A stretch of DNA of 64,000 nucleotides from Oidiodendron maius Zn (lineage: Eukaryota; Ascomycota; Leotiomycetes; Myxotrichaceae). Positions 12,248 through 24,340 of the stretch are shown piece after piece (positions within the stretch are counted from its first letter, which is position 1; every line of letters starts with the position of its first letter). Under the pieces are notes generated by a model that was not told the origin of the DNA, ran no database searches, and saw only the letters and a program-made list of their open reading frames with translations. The DNA lies in the NCBI GenBank assembly GCA_000827325.1, contig KN832873.1, forward strand, positions 1,254,245 to 1,318,244. Reading direction: 5' to 3'. Both the position numbers and the translations under genes were made by a program.

Positions 12248-13722
12248 ATGACAGGAGAAGAAGTAGCCTTCGTCGGTCTCGGCGCCATGGGCTTCGGCAT
12301 GGCGACAAACCTTGTCGAGCACGGCTTCAATGTAACGGGCTTCGACGTCTACGCACCCAACCTCGAACGCTTCGTCGCCGGGGGAGGGAAGTCCTCGACG
12401 ACACCGCGAGAAGCCGTCGAGAGTGCAAAGTACGTGGTGTTCATGGTCGCTACAGCAGCGCAGATCCTCAGCGCCATGTTTGATGAGGAGACAGGGGCTA
12501 TCTGGGCCATCCCGCGCGACACGGTCGTGCTACTCTGCTCGACGGGACCGCCAGAGCATGCGCCGAACGTGAGGAGGCTGCTGGATGGGAAGTACCAGAG
12601 GGGAGACGTACAGCTCGTCGACGCTCCTGTATCAGGAGGCACGATCCGTGCGGCGGCGGGGACGCTGACGATTCTGGCCTCGGGCCCAGAAATGGCGGTG
12701 CGTAATGCCCGGCCCGTGCTGGATGCCATGGCGGGGGAGAAGTTGTATCTGATTCCCGGAGGTTTGGGCGCAGGCACGAAGGTCAAGATGGTGCATCAGG
12801 TGCTGGCGGGGGTGCATATCACCATGACATCGGAGGCGATGGGGTTCGCGGCGGCATTGGGGCTGAACACAAGCCAGGCGTTTGAGCATCTGAGGAAATC
12901 GGAGGCAGATAGTTGGATGTTTGACAATCGGGTCCCGCATATGCTGGAACGAGATCCTACTGTCTATTCTGCGCTGAATATCATAACGAAGGATATTGTG
13001 AGTGGCTCTTTGGGTATATCTTATTCTTCACTGGTGCTTATATTCTTGGTATAGGGCATTGTAACGGCTGATGGCCGAGCAGAGAAGTTCCCGCTCTTCA
13101 TGGCATCGGCGACGGAACAAGTCCTAGCCGCAGGCGTGAGAGCTGCCATAGGCCTGGAAGACGACTCAAACCTGATAAAGGTATACCTCCCCAAGAGCCC
13201 GGACCTGGTCTTCCAACAGGGTTCTGCCGCTGTGACGACTACAGCCGACGATCCGAAGCTGAAGCTCGTAGCTCAAGCCATGGCGGCTGTACACCTGGCC
13301 GCAGCTGCGGAGGCCATGATGCTTGGTGCCAAGGTAGGACTGGATACCAAGCAGCTGCAAGAGATCATCGCCACAGCAGCCGGAACGAGCTGGATGTTTG
13401 TGGACCGCACGCCGCAGATGGTGAGCGGGAAGTGGCAGACGAGGAGGACAGTTGAGGATGTTATAAGCGAACTGGTCCGTCTTCCTTCTGCTATTATTAT
13501 CTACGAAGAGGCCTGATTTCTCACATCACACCAGAGCTGACTTTCACACAGTCTGAGGCTATCGAAGCAGCCAGCCGGATGAAGTACCCTCTGCACCTTG
13601 CAGGGACGGCTCTCCAACTCTTTCACCTGGCGGCCTGGCGAGGCCTTGGGTCGGAATCCGACGTCGCCATTTGCCGCGTCTGGGACGGTGCTGACGGGCC
13701 AGTGTTTCCGCGTGAGAGTTGA
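12248..13722 (+). CDS. NAD-dependent beta-hydroxyacid dehydrogenase, L-threonate dehydrogenase-like
   Basis: Member of the 3-hydroxyisobutyrate/6-phosphogluconate dehydrogenase superfamily, predicted to oxidise a beta-hydroxyacid with NAD(P). Exons are 12248-12997, 13055-13474 and 13552-13722, both introns in phase 0, giving 446 aa. The N-terminal Rossmann motif is GLGAMGFGMA (residues 9-18). The substrate-site motif is DAPVSGG, and the catalytic-Lys region GAGTKVKMVHQ carries HQ where many relatives have NN, as in the LtnD/YgbJ branch. After the first C-terminal all-alpha domain (to about 265) a second similar one follows (about 310-446), so the protein is longer than the usual 290-300 aa. 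The last exon is only 171 nt. The physiological substrate is not known. L-threonate is suggested by the KxxHQ signature; 3-hydroxyisobutyrate is the alternative. Confidence 0.85.
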
Positions 13723-14761
13723 GCGGTGGTTAGAGGGGCCGTTTAAAGAAAAGAAAAGATGAGCAGAAAGGAAACGAGAACTTGCGAGAGGGAGGCACCA
13801 GGGCCTTATATTATCAAGAAGATATACTATAATAAGCGGCAAGCGCGATATCAATGCCCCCCGATCATCAGCGCGAGCCACGTACCCTATTGAACTGCAG
13901 TACTGCACAGCCATACACCGTAGCGTACACCGCACACCGTCTCTTGCACGCACATGATAATTTCGAAATCCTTGCACGTCAACATCCATCAATCGGGACA
14001 CTTGCCGTGCACGTGCCGTCTGGGGACCAAGCTCCCTGCTGTCAGACATCGAGGGAAAAGGGAGAAGGGCGAGGGACGAGCATGACGTGTAGGGCCATGA
14101 GGGCATAAGCATCGAGGTCCGTCACAGTACTTTTATTTCCAGCGTGCAATCTCTCTGGCTGGCCGGGAACGGCACAGTGTGACGCGAATGGGATCCTGGG
14201 AGTCCGAGATGAGGGTTCAGGATCGCCGGGGCAGGGCCCGGGTCGTCTCCCGCGTTGGATTAGGGGGGTTGGGTTATGGGATCTGAGCGGGTTGCTGGGA
14301 GACGATGAGGGATGGGATAGGAGGAGAGGAGAGAAGAGAAGAGAAGGGGAGAGGAGAGTGAGAGAAGGGAAGAGACGAGACGAGACGAGATTGCCATCCC
14401 AGCCTTAGTTATGAAAGGAATCGGTGTGATCGTGGCCAGTGTTATATAGACATATATTTGTATCCATATACCCTTTGCCTGGGATCATAGCTCGTCCTCT
14501 CCTATATCCTGCTCCTCCCCCTAGTTCCCTCGGTCTGTGTGTTCCGCTAAGTCCGCACGAACGAGCCTCCACGACCCTCAATTCCACCCCCATTCCATTC
14601 TACCACCACCGCCAACTGTTGTTGCATCGCATTCCACAGACTGCAGACCACCGACACGCTCGCCCCGCCCTGCAACACTCCCCGCCCAATGCATCACAGG
14701 GAGCAGCTCAGCATCGCGGCGATATAGTCGACGAGCTCGCTGCTGCGACGCCCGACCGGCC
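13723..14761 (+). other. intergenic/promoter region of the Lte1-like gene
   Basis: Holds a purine tract (14321-14391, listed separately), a CACGTG at 14010-14015 and a CT-rich leader before the Lte1-like start. The antisense 203-codon frame (13501-14112) overlaps the exon of the neighbouring dehydrogenase and has no domain. Confidence 0.5.
14321..14391 (+). repeat. GA-rich microsatellite-like purine tract
   Basis: About 70 bases made almost only of A and G, with repeated GAGA, GAAGA and GACGA units, ending at GACGAGACGAGA. It lies about 370 bp upstream of the Lte1-like start and could be a nucleosome-excluding promoter element (inference). Confidence 0.7.
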
Positions 14762-14898
14762 ATGGAGGTCGCGCCCAGCCCCCTCGCGGCGTCCGCGATG
14801 ACCGTGGCTCGCTCTCCCGAGAGCCTTCGACGGCGACAACGAGATCGACTGTCGCCGCGTCGCGGCTTTGCAAATTCCAGTCGTCCTGTTGCGGCGGC

Positions 14899-14929
<31 letters not shown>

Positions 14930-17900
14930 CAAGACATGGGAGGGTCGCCAGAGACCAAGGTGGCGCTCGTACCAGCGCCGAGGTCCAAGGGCGTTGTCCA
15001 TCGACTCGACTCCGCCCGCAAGAAGAAGCCCTTACAGGATGGCCTACGCAAGGAAAACAGCTTGAAACGGAGGGCCAAGAGGGAGGAGGAGGCCAAATAT
15101 GACGTTCCCGCAGACGGAGGGCCCGTGGGCAGAGAAGGGCGGCACTTCACTGTCTCGAACGTGGGCAACAATGGCAGGATATACCTTCGGTAAGACAAGA
15201 TGACACAGTCTCACAACATTTCGTGGCACCGTCCTAACTGACATTTTTTGCGTGACCACAGCCCTACGATCCGTCCGGCGAACCAGCGATATGCTGCGCA
15301 GGCCTCCGCGTCCGCCTTCCCCATGACCCCGCCAGGCACCGCTGGCCTGGATGTCTTGGTCGCCCTGAACGAGGAGGGGGAGACGCCGTCCGGAAGCGTG
15401 TGGACACCAGCGCCCTCGTCCTCGAACCAGGCTAGAAAGCTGGCCGGCGACTATCACTTGCGGACGCCGCCCCATCTCCCTCCTCACACCCGTCATAAGC
15501 GCGCTCACTCCTGCTCGACCGTCGACGAGCACGCATCGGCGCGCGATCACGAGGCCGGCGTTTTCAAGGTGGTGATAGAGCGGCCGGCAACGGGGACAAA
15601 GGCAGAGGAGTCTTTTACCGGCGTGCCAACCCTGGAAGTTCCAATTCCTTCATACAGGCTGGGAACGCCACGTTTTAGCCTACGTGGAACCCCTTTCTTT
15701 CGCGGCTCTTCCTACTCCAGTGCCGACGAGATGCGCTCGAGCATCCTCTCCCGCAGAGATGCGTCAAACCGAGACACAAGTGCGTATACTCACTCAAGGA
15801 TACACTCGAGGCGGCATTCTGACGCCTCGAACCACCCTCATTATCCTACCATGGGCCAGGCCGGCTCCTATTCTCCATCGACTCTGCCCCCTCCAGGTGT
15901 TGTGAGGCATCGCTCAGCTATCATCCCTGATATATTTGACGGCCTTACCTTCAAGCCGGCTTGCGATCACCCTTCGGTGGTTCGATATGCGGTAGACGGT
16001 TCAATTAGGGCTGCGACCCCACTTCGTCTGGTGGCCGAGATCACCTCACCAACCTTTGTGGACTACCATCTTCTCTCTGATTTCTTTCTCACCTTCCGCG
16101 CCTACTTGGATCCGGTGGATCTCTTATATATGCTCGTTGCGAGATTAAGATGGGCATTTGCAAGAGATGACGGGCCGGGCATGGTGGTCCGGGTCCGGAC
16201 CTTCGTTGCGATTCGTCACTGGATCTTGAACTACTTCCCGGACGACTTTGTTGTTGATTGCTACTTGCGAAGGACTTTTTGCGACCTGCTCAATAGCTTC
16301 ATCGGTGAACTCTCTGATGACCCTTCGCGGTCGAAGGTCTCGTTGAAGATTCTAGGGGAGTTGAAGAAGTGCTGGCGCAGAGTGTGTGCATTATTCTGGG
16401 ACGGTCCTGAATTTGATCCTGACAATAGTCCCGACTCCCCTATCCGTCCCGGCGGGCTTGCTGGATCGCGAGAACCCAACCTGGATTCGGATGTTGGCGA
16501 GAGGGTGCCTTCAATTGCTCCAAGGCTCGATGGGATCCTCGAATCAGACCATTTCAATCCAGAAACCCCAACAGTGGAAACCGTCTTTCCCGTTCCTGAA
16601 GACCCGCGTATTCGTCACGCTACTCCTGCTACGGCGCAAGGTACTTCAGGCTCTGAAGCGGAGAATTCAGATGCACGGCCTCTGTCGCCTACTAGTGTTA
16701 TGAGCGAAGATTTTATCTCGTGTTCTTTACCCTCCCGTGCCCGACTCGTGGATGTGCCATATCCCCCAGCGGCGCATCCCGTACCAGCAAGAGCGATTGT
16801 TGATCCATCTCCACCTATCGCGACCACTCCCAAGGCGCTAACCGGCAAGCGTGTCCGCCCAGCCAACTCCCACAAGCGCAGTGGAAGCTTTTCCGACTCT
16901 TCCAGAGATGCTCCGATGCAGTCACATCCCCAGAACGATAACCACCGGAACAAGGACGCTCTACCTATTATTCCATACGCTGGCAGTTTGGTCCGGGGGA
17001 ACCTCTTCCCACCAGGACAGGCAACCGTTGATGTTATTGCACCAGGCACACCGGCAGATGCCAACGGGCCGTCTACAGCTTTTCCTATATCAAATCAGAG
17101 AGGCCCTTCAGCAATGTCTGGACCTGGTATGAAGAAGTTGCTTAGCAGCGTCCGCCGAGCCCTGAGCACGAAGACTGGCTCTGGTCCAAACAGCTCACCA
17201 ACGCAGGGTAGTTTCCCTAATATACCACCACTAGGTGTTCGGGGAGCTACAGTTAACCGACTTCCTGGCACTGCCATTGTCCCACAGGCACGGCAGCGTC
17301 ACAAGGCTCCAATGCGTATTGATCTGCTCGGCGCCGAGATTGCTGAAGATTTCAAGAGAGCTGTCCAAGAAGATGCAGAGGCTGATGCTGAACGGATAGA
17401 GAATGAGCGAGAGTCCGTACAAAGCGAGCATATCATGCAGCAGGACTCGACTCTTGCGCCAACAAGGTTCCTCAACCCAAGAGCCCCATTAAGTGCAATA
17501 ACTAGCGGGAGCAAATCTATCGTCATAGTTGATGATACCATGGAGTCCCAGCTACCGGCCAGTCGTTCAGTTGACACTTTCACCGATCCTTTCATGCAAG
17601 CGTCAGGGGGCCTAACTCCACCAACAACGCCTCCCGATGTGCCTGCTGGAACCCCTCGACGGTCTTCACATCTTCTTGGAGAGCATACTAGGAATGACTC
17701 TGCATCACATGAGCCTATGCCACCACTGCCGGTCGATGCACGGACTTATAGGGAGGATGACCCATCCCCTAGCCATCGCCCATTGCGTCGAGCTTCTTTA
17801 CGACCTCGTGCCTTCTCTGCATCCCAGCGATCTATGTCACTTCGGCGTTACGCCTCTTTCCAAAGCGGAGTCCATCGCCATAGGAGCGAGCGTAGCTTCG

Positions 17901-20026
17901 ATGCTACCACGCTCTCGGGGTCAGAAGGCCTTGAGCGCCAGCCATCCGCAACTATACCGCGCCGCATTCTCCGAAGACGACCTGGTGGTGACTTAAGAGC
18001 AGTCACTAATGTTGGTGATCTCAACGCACACGCCCTGAGAAGACCAATGTCTACTGGTTCATTAGGCACTTACACGGATTCTGCTCGCAGCTCATACCTG
18101 CAGAGCGTTGATGATGGTGATTGTGACGAGCCTGACTTGAGAGCGCAGACGTTTTCAGTGGGTGCATTGGCAGGAGGCGCACCGGAAAAACCTATCTCAT
18201 TATTCAGCACCCACTCTTCTCAGCCCGTCATGCGCCCGTCGTTTGAAAAGGAAGCACAGATGCTTGCTCAGATACCGGACGATGCCGATGATGACGGTGG
18301 TGTCGAATCCGCTTTACTGAAATTAGAAGGCAAATTTGAACGACGGTCAAACGCATCTAAAGAAGGCGTTCTTGATATTGCCGGCGCTCACAATAGCTTC
18401 GGTCCTGCTCAAATCGAAACTAAGGCCGTAAACGAGGAAGAGGAAAAGCGTAAACATCGACAAGAAAATATACTCAAAGCACTCGCAAGAACCTCTCTGC
18501 CAATTCAATCAAATATACCAGATGATGAGGAACTGCGGCCAACGATCTACCAACCCGAGGATTCGCCGGAGGCACTCTCGCCTAATTCACCACGATTTGT
18601 GGAGTCGTATAATTCCATTCCTTTGCTTGACAGAGTTGTATCGGACGATTCGATGTTGCGAAGAACCCGAGACTGGTCAGAGCACTCAATCCTTCGTGGC
18701 CCAAGCCAGGAGAGGCAACATGACCAACCCACCCCAGTTTCATCACATCCTAGCTCCTTCAACTTCATCTATGAGACGGAGAGTATGAAGGATGTCCGTA
18801 CAGATAAGAAGAAACCAAACCATGAAAGTCGAGATGCTTCCTTCCTAGAAAGCGATAGTGATGCCCGAAGTGATCTTTCATCAGAGCTGTCAGTGGAAGT
18901 CATATCCCGGACTGAGTACACCACGGCTCATGATTCGGCCTCCACACAAACGTTCCCTCCAATTATACCGGGCACAATCATGAAGGAGATATCACTCCCA
19001 TCGCACCCTCTGGAACACTCGCCGTCGCCACCGATTACCATACACCAGGCTCTCCACCTACCCCAAGAAGCTGGCATTTTGCCTCAAATTCACGAGGAGC
19101 AACAGCCGCAAATGCACAGCCAGCAATCTCCACGACCGGGGCCCGTACAGAAGGGACTGGTGCTCGACTTTAATACAGATAGGATCGCATCACCGTCAAT
19201 GGATCCTCTTAGGGCTCACCTTTTACCCGAAGCTTCCCGCAAGACATCTGCTCACCTACCCTTTACGCTAGCCTTTGACTCGCAAGTCCTTGCTCAACAG
19301 TTCACTTTAATTGAGAAGGACGCCCTGGCCGAGGTCGATTGGAAAGACCTGATAGAGATGCGATGGAAGGATGCTTCCGCAGACTCACGATCTTGGGTTG
19401 AATTCCTCCGTACCTCTGACCCGCGAGGCGTGGAGGTTGTCATTGCTCGATTCAATCTAATGGTGAAGTGGGCTATATCCGAGTGTGTTCTGACCGAAGA
19501 CTTGAGAGAGCGCGTCCAATGCATCTCGAAATTCATCCATATTGCAGATCACTGTCGAAAATACCGAAACTTTGCCACATTGACACAGCTCACAATTGCT
19601 CTAACGTCGAACGAGATCGGACGACTGACCAAGACCTGGGTTCACGTTCCGGCAGCCGATATACAGACTTTGCGAGAGCTTGAGATCCTCATCGCCCCAA
19701 CGAGCAATTTCAACTGCCTCAGGGCTGAGATGGAAGGCTGCACCGCCGACCAAGGCTGTATTCCATTCCTTGGTATCTACACGCATGATCTCCTTGTCAA
19801 TCTGGACAGGCCAAGCCAAATCGCTAGCACTCCGACAACTGAACCACTTATCAACTTCGAGAGATATCGCGCAGATGCTATGATTGTTAAGAACCTCCTG
19901 AGACTTTTGGAGGCAAGCCAGCTGTACAAATTCCTGCCGATAGAAGGAATAACCGAGAGGTGTCTCTGGATGGCTGCGCTGACCGATGATGAGATTTCCC
20001 GATACGGCAGAGTCATCGAGCCGTGA
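14762..20026 (+). CDS. lte1: Lte1-type guanine nucleotide exchange factor (RasGEF-N and RasGEF/CDC25 domains)
   Basis: Exchange factor of the Ras family. Fungal Lte1 acts in mitotic exit around the Tem1/Spg1 GTPase. Exons are 14762-15189 and 15262-20026 (72-bp intron, GTAAGA donor, phase 2), giving about 1730 aa. An in-frame ATG at 14537 would add 75 residues, but 14762 begins a more family-like N-terminus. The RasGEF-N domain lies near residues 360-500 (PLRLVAEITSPTFVDYHLLS, then FLTFRAYLDP). About 950 residues of Ser/Pro/Arg-rich linker follow. The CDC25 catalytic domain fills the C-terminus from about 1480 (ARFNLMVKWAISECV, RNFATLTQLTIALTS, FLGIYTHDLLVNLD). N- and C-terminal GEF modules separated by a long linker are the Lte1 layout. 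A coding GCG/GAC triplet repeat gives Ala and Thr runs near residue 45-60. Other RasGEFs such as Cdc25 usually have SH3 domains, which are absent here. Confidence 0.88.
14891..14929 (+). repeat. coding trinucleotide repeat (GCG)n(GAC)n
   Basis: Uninterrupted GCG-type triplets pass into GAC-type triplets inside the first exon of the Lte1-like gene, read as six Ala codons followed by seven Thr codons. Such triplet runs tend to vary in length between strains without breaking the frame. Confidence 0.85.
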
Positions 20027-20728
20027 TCTTAACCACCCGGTTCTAATTTCCATTTACCATTCTACTTATACCGAGTGTATCCACACTGTCTTTTGCATCT
20101 ACTAGCTTTTATTGTCCCGCTTTACCACTACGGCCGATCCTCTGCGAGGCCCTTTCATAATTACAAGCCCAGCTACGAAGCTACGAATTTCTTTAGGAAG
20201 ACCACAGGCCCGACTATTGCAGGAGGAAGGATAGATATACCTTTGCCGGGGAAAGAGAGATGCTCGCGCTAGTTGTGCTAATCTTTTTTGTTTTTTACCT
20301 CTCGGAAGAGAACTAGGGAGGGGTAATGAATGGAGCACCATTGCATGGAGCTATGGCGTGCTTTTAATTTCAAAACGAGAAATTTGCCATTGTAGGATGT
20401 GGACGTTAGGCATATCGTATACCCAGATTCATGGCGTTGCTAGGAGTTTAGCTGTATCAAGAAGTGAGAAAGAGAGAAATGAAAGTAGCATTTTGAGCTT
20501 TAATCGTTCTGCAGAATCACCCATTGTCTCATTTTCTAGCCGTGCGCGGATATTCTAAACTACACGAAATATGTTCTAGGTATCTACTATAGTCTACATC
20601 CCAAAATACAAAGGGAGGATTCCCCGCTGGAGTATTTCAATGCTTTTAGTCCCCCATTTTGCCAGCATCGCGTTGGAAATATGTTGTCTGGATTTTAGGC
20701 ACGGAATTCTCTAGTGGAGACGTCGACT
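20027..20728. other. convergent intergenic region (lte1-like / sec18)
   Basis: The two flanking genes converge here, so the stretch should hold both 3' ends. No gene, repeat or RNA was recognised. Short open frames have no domains. Confidence 0.5.
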
Positions 20729-23438
20729 TCATTGATATTCATCCTGTTCTTCGCCGAACTCTTCGCCGTACACGTCTTCCCTGCCCTTGAGACGCGGCCT
20801 GTCTATCCCCTGGAGGCGTGGCTTGTCCGTCGCCGCCGGTTGCGGCGGCACCCTGACCCCGTCTTGTGGGTAGTCAGAATTTGCTGCAATCTGCTGGCTT
20901 ATAATATCTGCTAATCTCTCAGGCATGTCGATCGCATCCTCTTTAGCTCTCTCAATGCCAAGTAGAACTTGTTTGATGCCGACGCCGACTCGGTCATCGC
21001 CTCTCGCGTCCTCCAACCTACGCAGCGCAAGGTTGAGATCTTGCTCATTGTCGAAAGCTTGGGTTTCGCGAAGAACGTCCTCAAGCTCTCTGAGTGTGCT
21101 GACGCTGGGTACTTCGAGTTCGTAATTGAATATTGACTGGAGATCGAGATTTCGCATTACAGTGTACTGGGAAGTGGTTCCTAGGATAAGAAGACGACGG
21201 CCCTAGAGAATTGCGGTTAAGCTATTAATTGAGAGACTAGTATGGGAGTTAAGCTTACATGAGGAGGTTTCTTTGTGAGGAGAACCATAAGAGCTTGGAG
21301 GACAGGATTTGAGAACCGGGGACCGATGGGAACCCATTCGATGATTCGCTCGATGTTATCCACAACGACGATATTCTGCGGAGACTTGTACGCATCGGTG
21401 AAGATCTTGTTCAAGTACTGGATCTTAGCCATATCGTTGAATCCAACCATGTTTTCGGCGGAAGCAAGCTTTATGAAGGGAAATTTTGAAGCCTTAGCAA
21501 TAGCGGCCGCGAGGGCGGTCTTGCCAGAGCCAGGAGGCCCATAGAGCAAGACTGATAGTAGCGACGTAGTAGGCGAGTTACGTATCTGAGTGACGAAGGA
21601 ACGGCCGTCGTTGAGGATGCGAGGGATGGAGTTGCTATATTGCAGGATTCCACGATCGATGGCGTTCTCGAGCTCCTCCTCGGAAACACCAAAGGCAGGC
21701 TTTACTTCATCCAGGGCTTTCATGAAGTCTCCCCTATTTACCTTCATAGTTTCGATATCGTCGGCGACGCCTGCAACTGTGCCTACCTTGACATGGCGGT
21801 TGAAGGCAAATGACGAGGCAGATTTAACCAAACCTCCAATCTCTGCTCCGGAGAAGTTCTTGGTAAGGCCTGCCAGCTCCTGAACATCGACATCTTTGTC
21901 CATGACGTTGTTCTCTCGCATCTTTGAGGTGTGAATTTTCAAAATCTGCGCTCTTCCTCCTTCATCCGGCAGAGATATTTCCATATGAACCTCCAATCGG
22001 CCGGGTCTGAGCAAAGCATCATCAATCAGATCCATACGATTGGTCATTCCGATAAGGAGGATATTATTTAGCTGATCCACGCCATCAAGTTTCGACAACA
22101 GTTGATTGACGACACTGTCCCCAACACCAGTCCCACCACCAGCGCCGCTCCCTCTCTGCTTACAGACGGCATCCAATTCGTCGAAAATAATGATGTGAAG
22201 ACCACTCTCATCTCCCTTTTCCTTGTACTCTTTCTCTGCATCAGCAAATAGCTTTCGAATGTTTTCTTCTGATTGTCCAACATATTTATTCAGAACCTCG
22301 GGCCCGTTTATGACTTTGGGCTCTCTAGAATTTAGCATCTTCCCGATTTGACGAGCAATGAGCGTCTTTCCGGTACCTGGCGGGCCGTAGAGTAGAATAC
22401 CCTTAACGTGTTGAATGCCTAGCTTCTCAATCATACCAGGGGGAAAGATACGAGAAGCGAATGCTCTCCGAAATATTGAGCTGAACTCAGCATCCAGACC
22501 ACCAATCCCCATGTTCTCGAATTTGAAATCCGGTGCTATAATTGAGTTGGCCGCCGGCCGCCTTGAAGACCCCTTCAACTTGATGGGTGAAGTAGCATCT
22601 TTGTAGAATGTGATGCTGCTCTGTTTGGTCAAGATACCTCGTGCCGTTTTATCTGTCAATGGTTGAGACGGAGCTGACGGTCCTTCCATCCTTAGATCAT
22701 GCAGCTGAATGGTTTTAATTTTTATGGAGAATTTAACATTTCCATGGTTGAGAAGAAGTAGTTGTCCAGGCGCAAACACATGGTTTTCATACTGCTTGAT
22801 GAATGCATCTGCTAGAACATCCTGGTCAAGCGGGTCGGTTGGGAGGTTCCTTAAAGACGCAAATCCGATTTCCACATCTAATGAGTGTAAATATGCTCGG
22901 GACCCTTGTGCGAATGGGTTGTACAATTCAGCAGTCAGCCCCTGCTGCACTCCTACACCACACCATGTTCTTTGCCTGTCATTTAAATATATGCATCCTG
23001 GAGGGTAATTGTCGAATGGATGAGCCGACACAACATACAGCCCATCGATAATCAGATATAAATCTGTTTCCTCTTGATTGGCTGCAAAGTCCTTTCGCGA
23101 TACCGCACATCTATACGTATCAGCCATGTATTTTCGCAACTCCAAAGTCTCCATACTCACATATTTGTAGAAATGAGACGGTCTGTCAAATACTTATCAT
23201 CAGGTTTTACAACTCTTAGCCGCAATGGCTCTGCAGACATAGCAGGAGGTGCTCTGCCCACGGCAGGTCTTGTAGGCATTTGAGATCTTCCTTGCATCGC
23301 AGAGCCATAGGCGCTTCTATCAGGTTGTCCACGTCGAGGGTCGTCATATCCTCCCATAGGAGTGTCACCCCGTTGACCGGATGATGGACGACCTCCAGGC
23401 CGTGGCCCTTGGCCAAAGAGATTTTGCCGAATATCCAT
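20729..23438 (-). CDS. sec18: vesicular-fusion ATPase Sec18 (NSF)
   Basis: AAA+ ATPase that disassembles SNARE complexes after membrane fusion, acting with alpha-SNAP/Sec17 throughout the secretory pathway. On the minus strand the exons are 23438-23161, 23110-21259 and 21202-20729, giving 867 aa. Introns are 50 and 56 bp (GTGAGT and GTAAGC donors). A Gly/Pro/Arg-rich leader of about 65 residues precedes the N domain. D1 has Walker A GPPGTGKT and Walker B IIFDELDA. D2 has GPPGSGKT, with Walker B degenerate at VVVDNIE, as usual for the NSF D2 domain, which binds ATP mainly for hexamer stability. The C-terminal exon continues the D2 subdomain (RRLLILGTTSQ) and ends in an acidic tail. Length is a little above yeast Sec18 because of the N-terminal leader. 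It is divergent from cwc25. Confidence 0.96.
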
Positions 23439-24340
23439 ATCTTATGTAGAATTGAAAGGCGCGAAGGGATGATCTCTGGAAGGAGGATATGCCCGGACTC
23501 AAGACTTCTGTGTGTTTGTATTCGTACGTGTCGTGCAGAACCGGTGTATCGAGCTCAAAGCTTCACAGGCAGTTCTAATAGTGTGTTAAGACTCAACTCA
23601 AATATTACGACCAAGGACGGTGGCTGGAGCTCTTTGTACTTACGGGCTGCTAAACAGCTTAGGCCAGCTGTTCAGTGTAGAATGCGGCAGCCTTCGAATA
23701 TTGACTGTGATCTCAACACCGTGTCCTCTATAACCTTGTTGCGCACGACTCTAGTGTCCGTCGATAGTGTGTTAGATCAGGTCGCAAACAATATTCAATC
23801 TTATGATAGAGAGAGAACACGTAGTCGCCGTGAGATTGCCACCAGAATCCGGAGGTAGTGTTGTCGCGTTTGATGTCTCAAGATTGTAACTTCAAACCGC
23901 AGGACAAAAGTGACCAACGGGGACAGAAGGATAAGGATGCAGAAGTTACTCCAGAGGATGAATTCGTTGTGTTTTCTTATATGACCGACCTGCGGAGGTG
24001 TTCTTGTTGATGTTAAGGATGCAGCACAGAAATCGTGGCTTCGCAACGGCTAGAGGCAGGCTGGACAAACTAGACTCCAGGGATTACGGAGATGTACTGG
24101 GATCTATGAGAGATCTGACTGAATTGATATGGAGTAACCATTGAAATACAATCTTGCGAGTCTGGAGTGCTCATTCGCTGTCTACAGGGGTCAAATTGTT
24201 CTTTACTCTGTTCTGCCCTTGTTTCTAGGCCTGCAACATCCATAAAACGTCATTGCAGCCTCGAACTCGAAAAGGCGTCAGCCTCATCACAATTTCTTTG
24301 CCTACATCGCAAGCAAAGCAGCAATATATAACTTGCAGCC
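23439..24340. other. divergent promoter region sec18 / cwc25
   Basis: About 0.9 kb between two divergent starts. It should hold both promoters and leaders. A 149-codon plus-strand frame (23409-23858) overlaps the sec18 start and has no recognisable domain. No other feature was seen. Confidence 0.5.

Noticed and set aside
13501-14112. 203-codon minus-strand open frame
   Set aside because: Overlaps the last exon of the dehydrogenase antisense and has no recognisable family feature.
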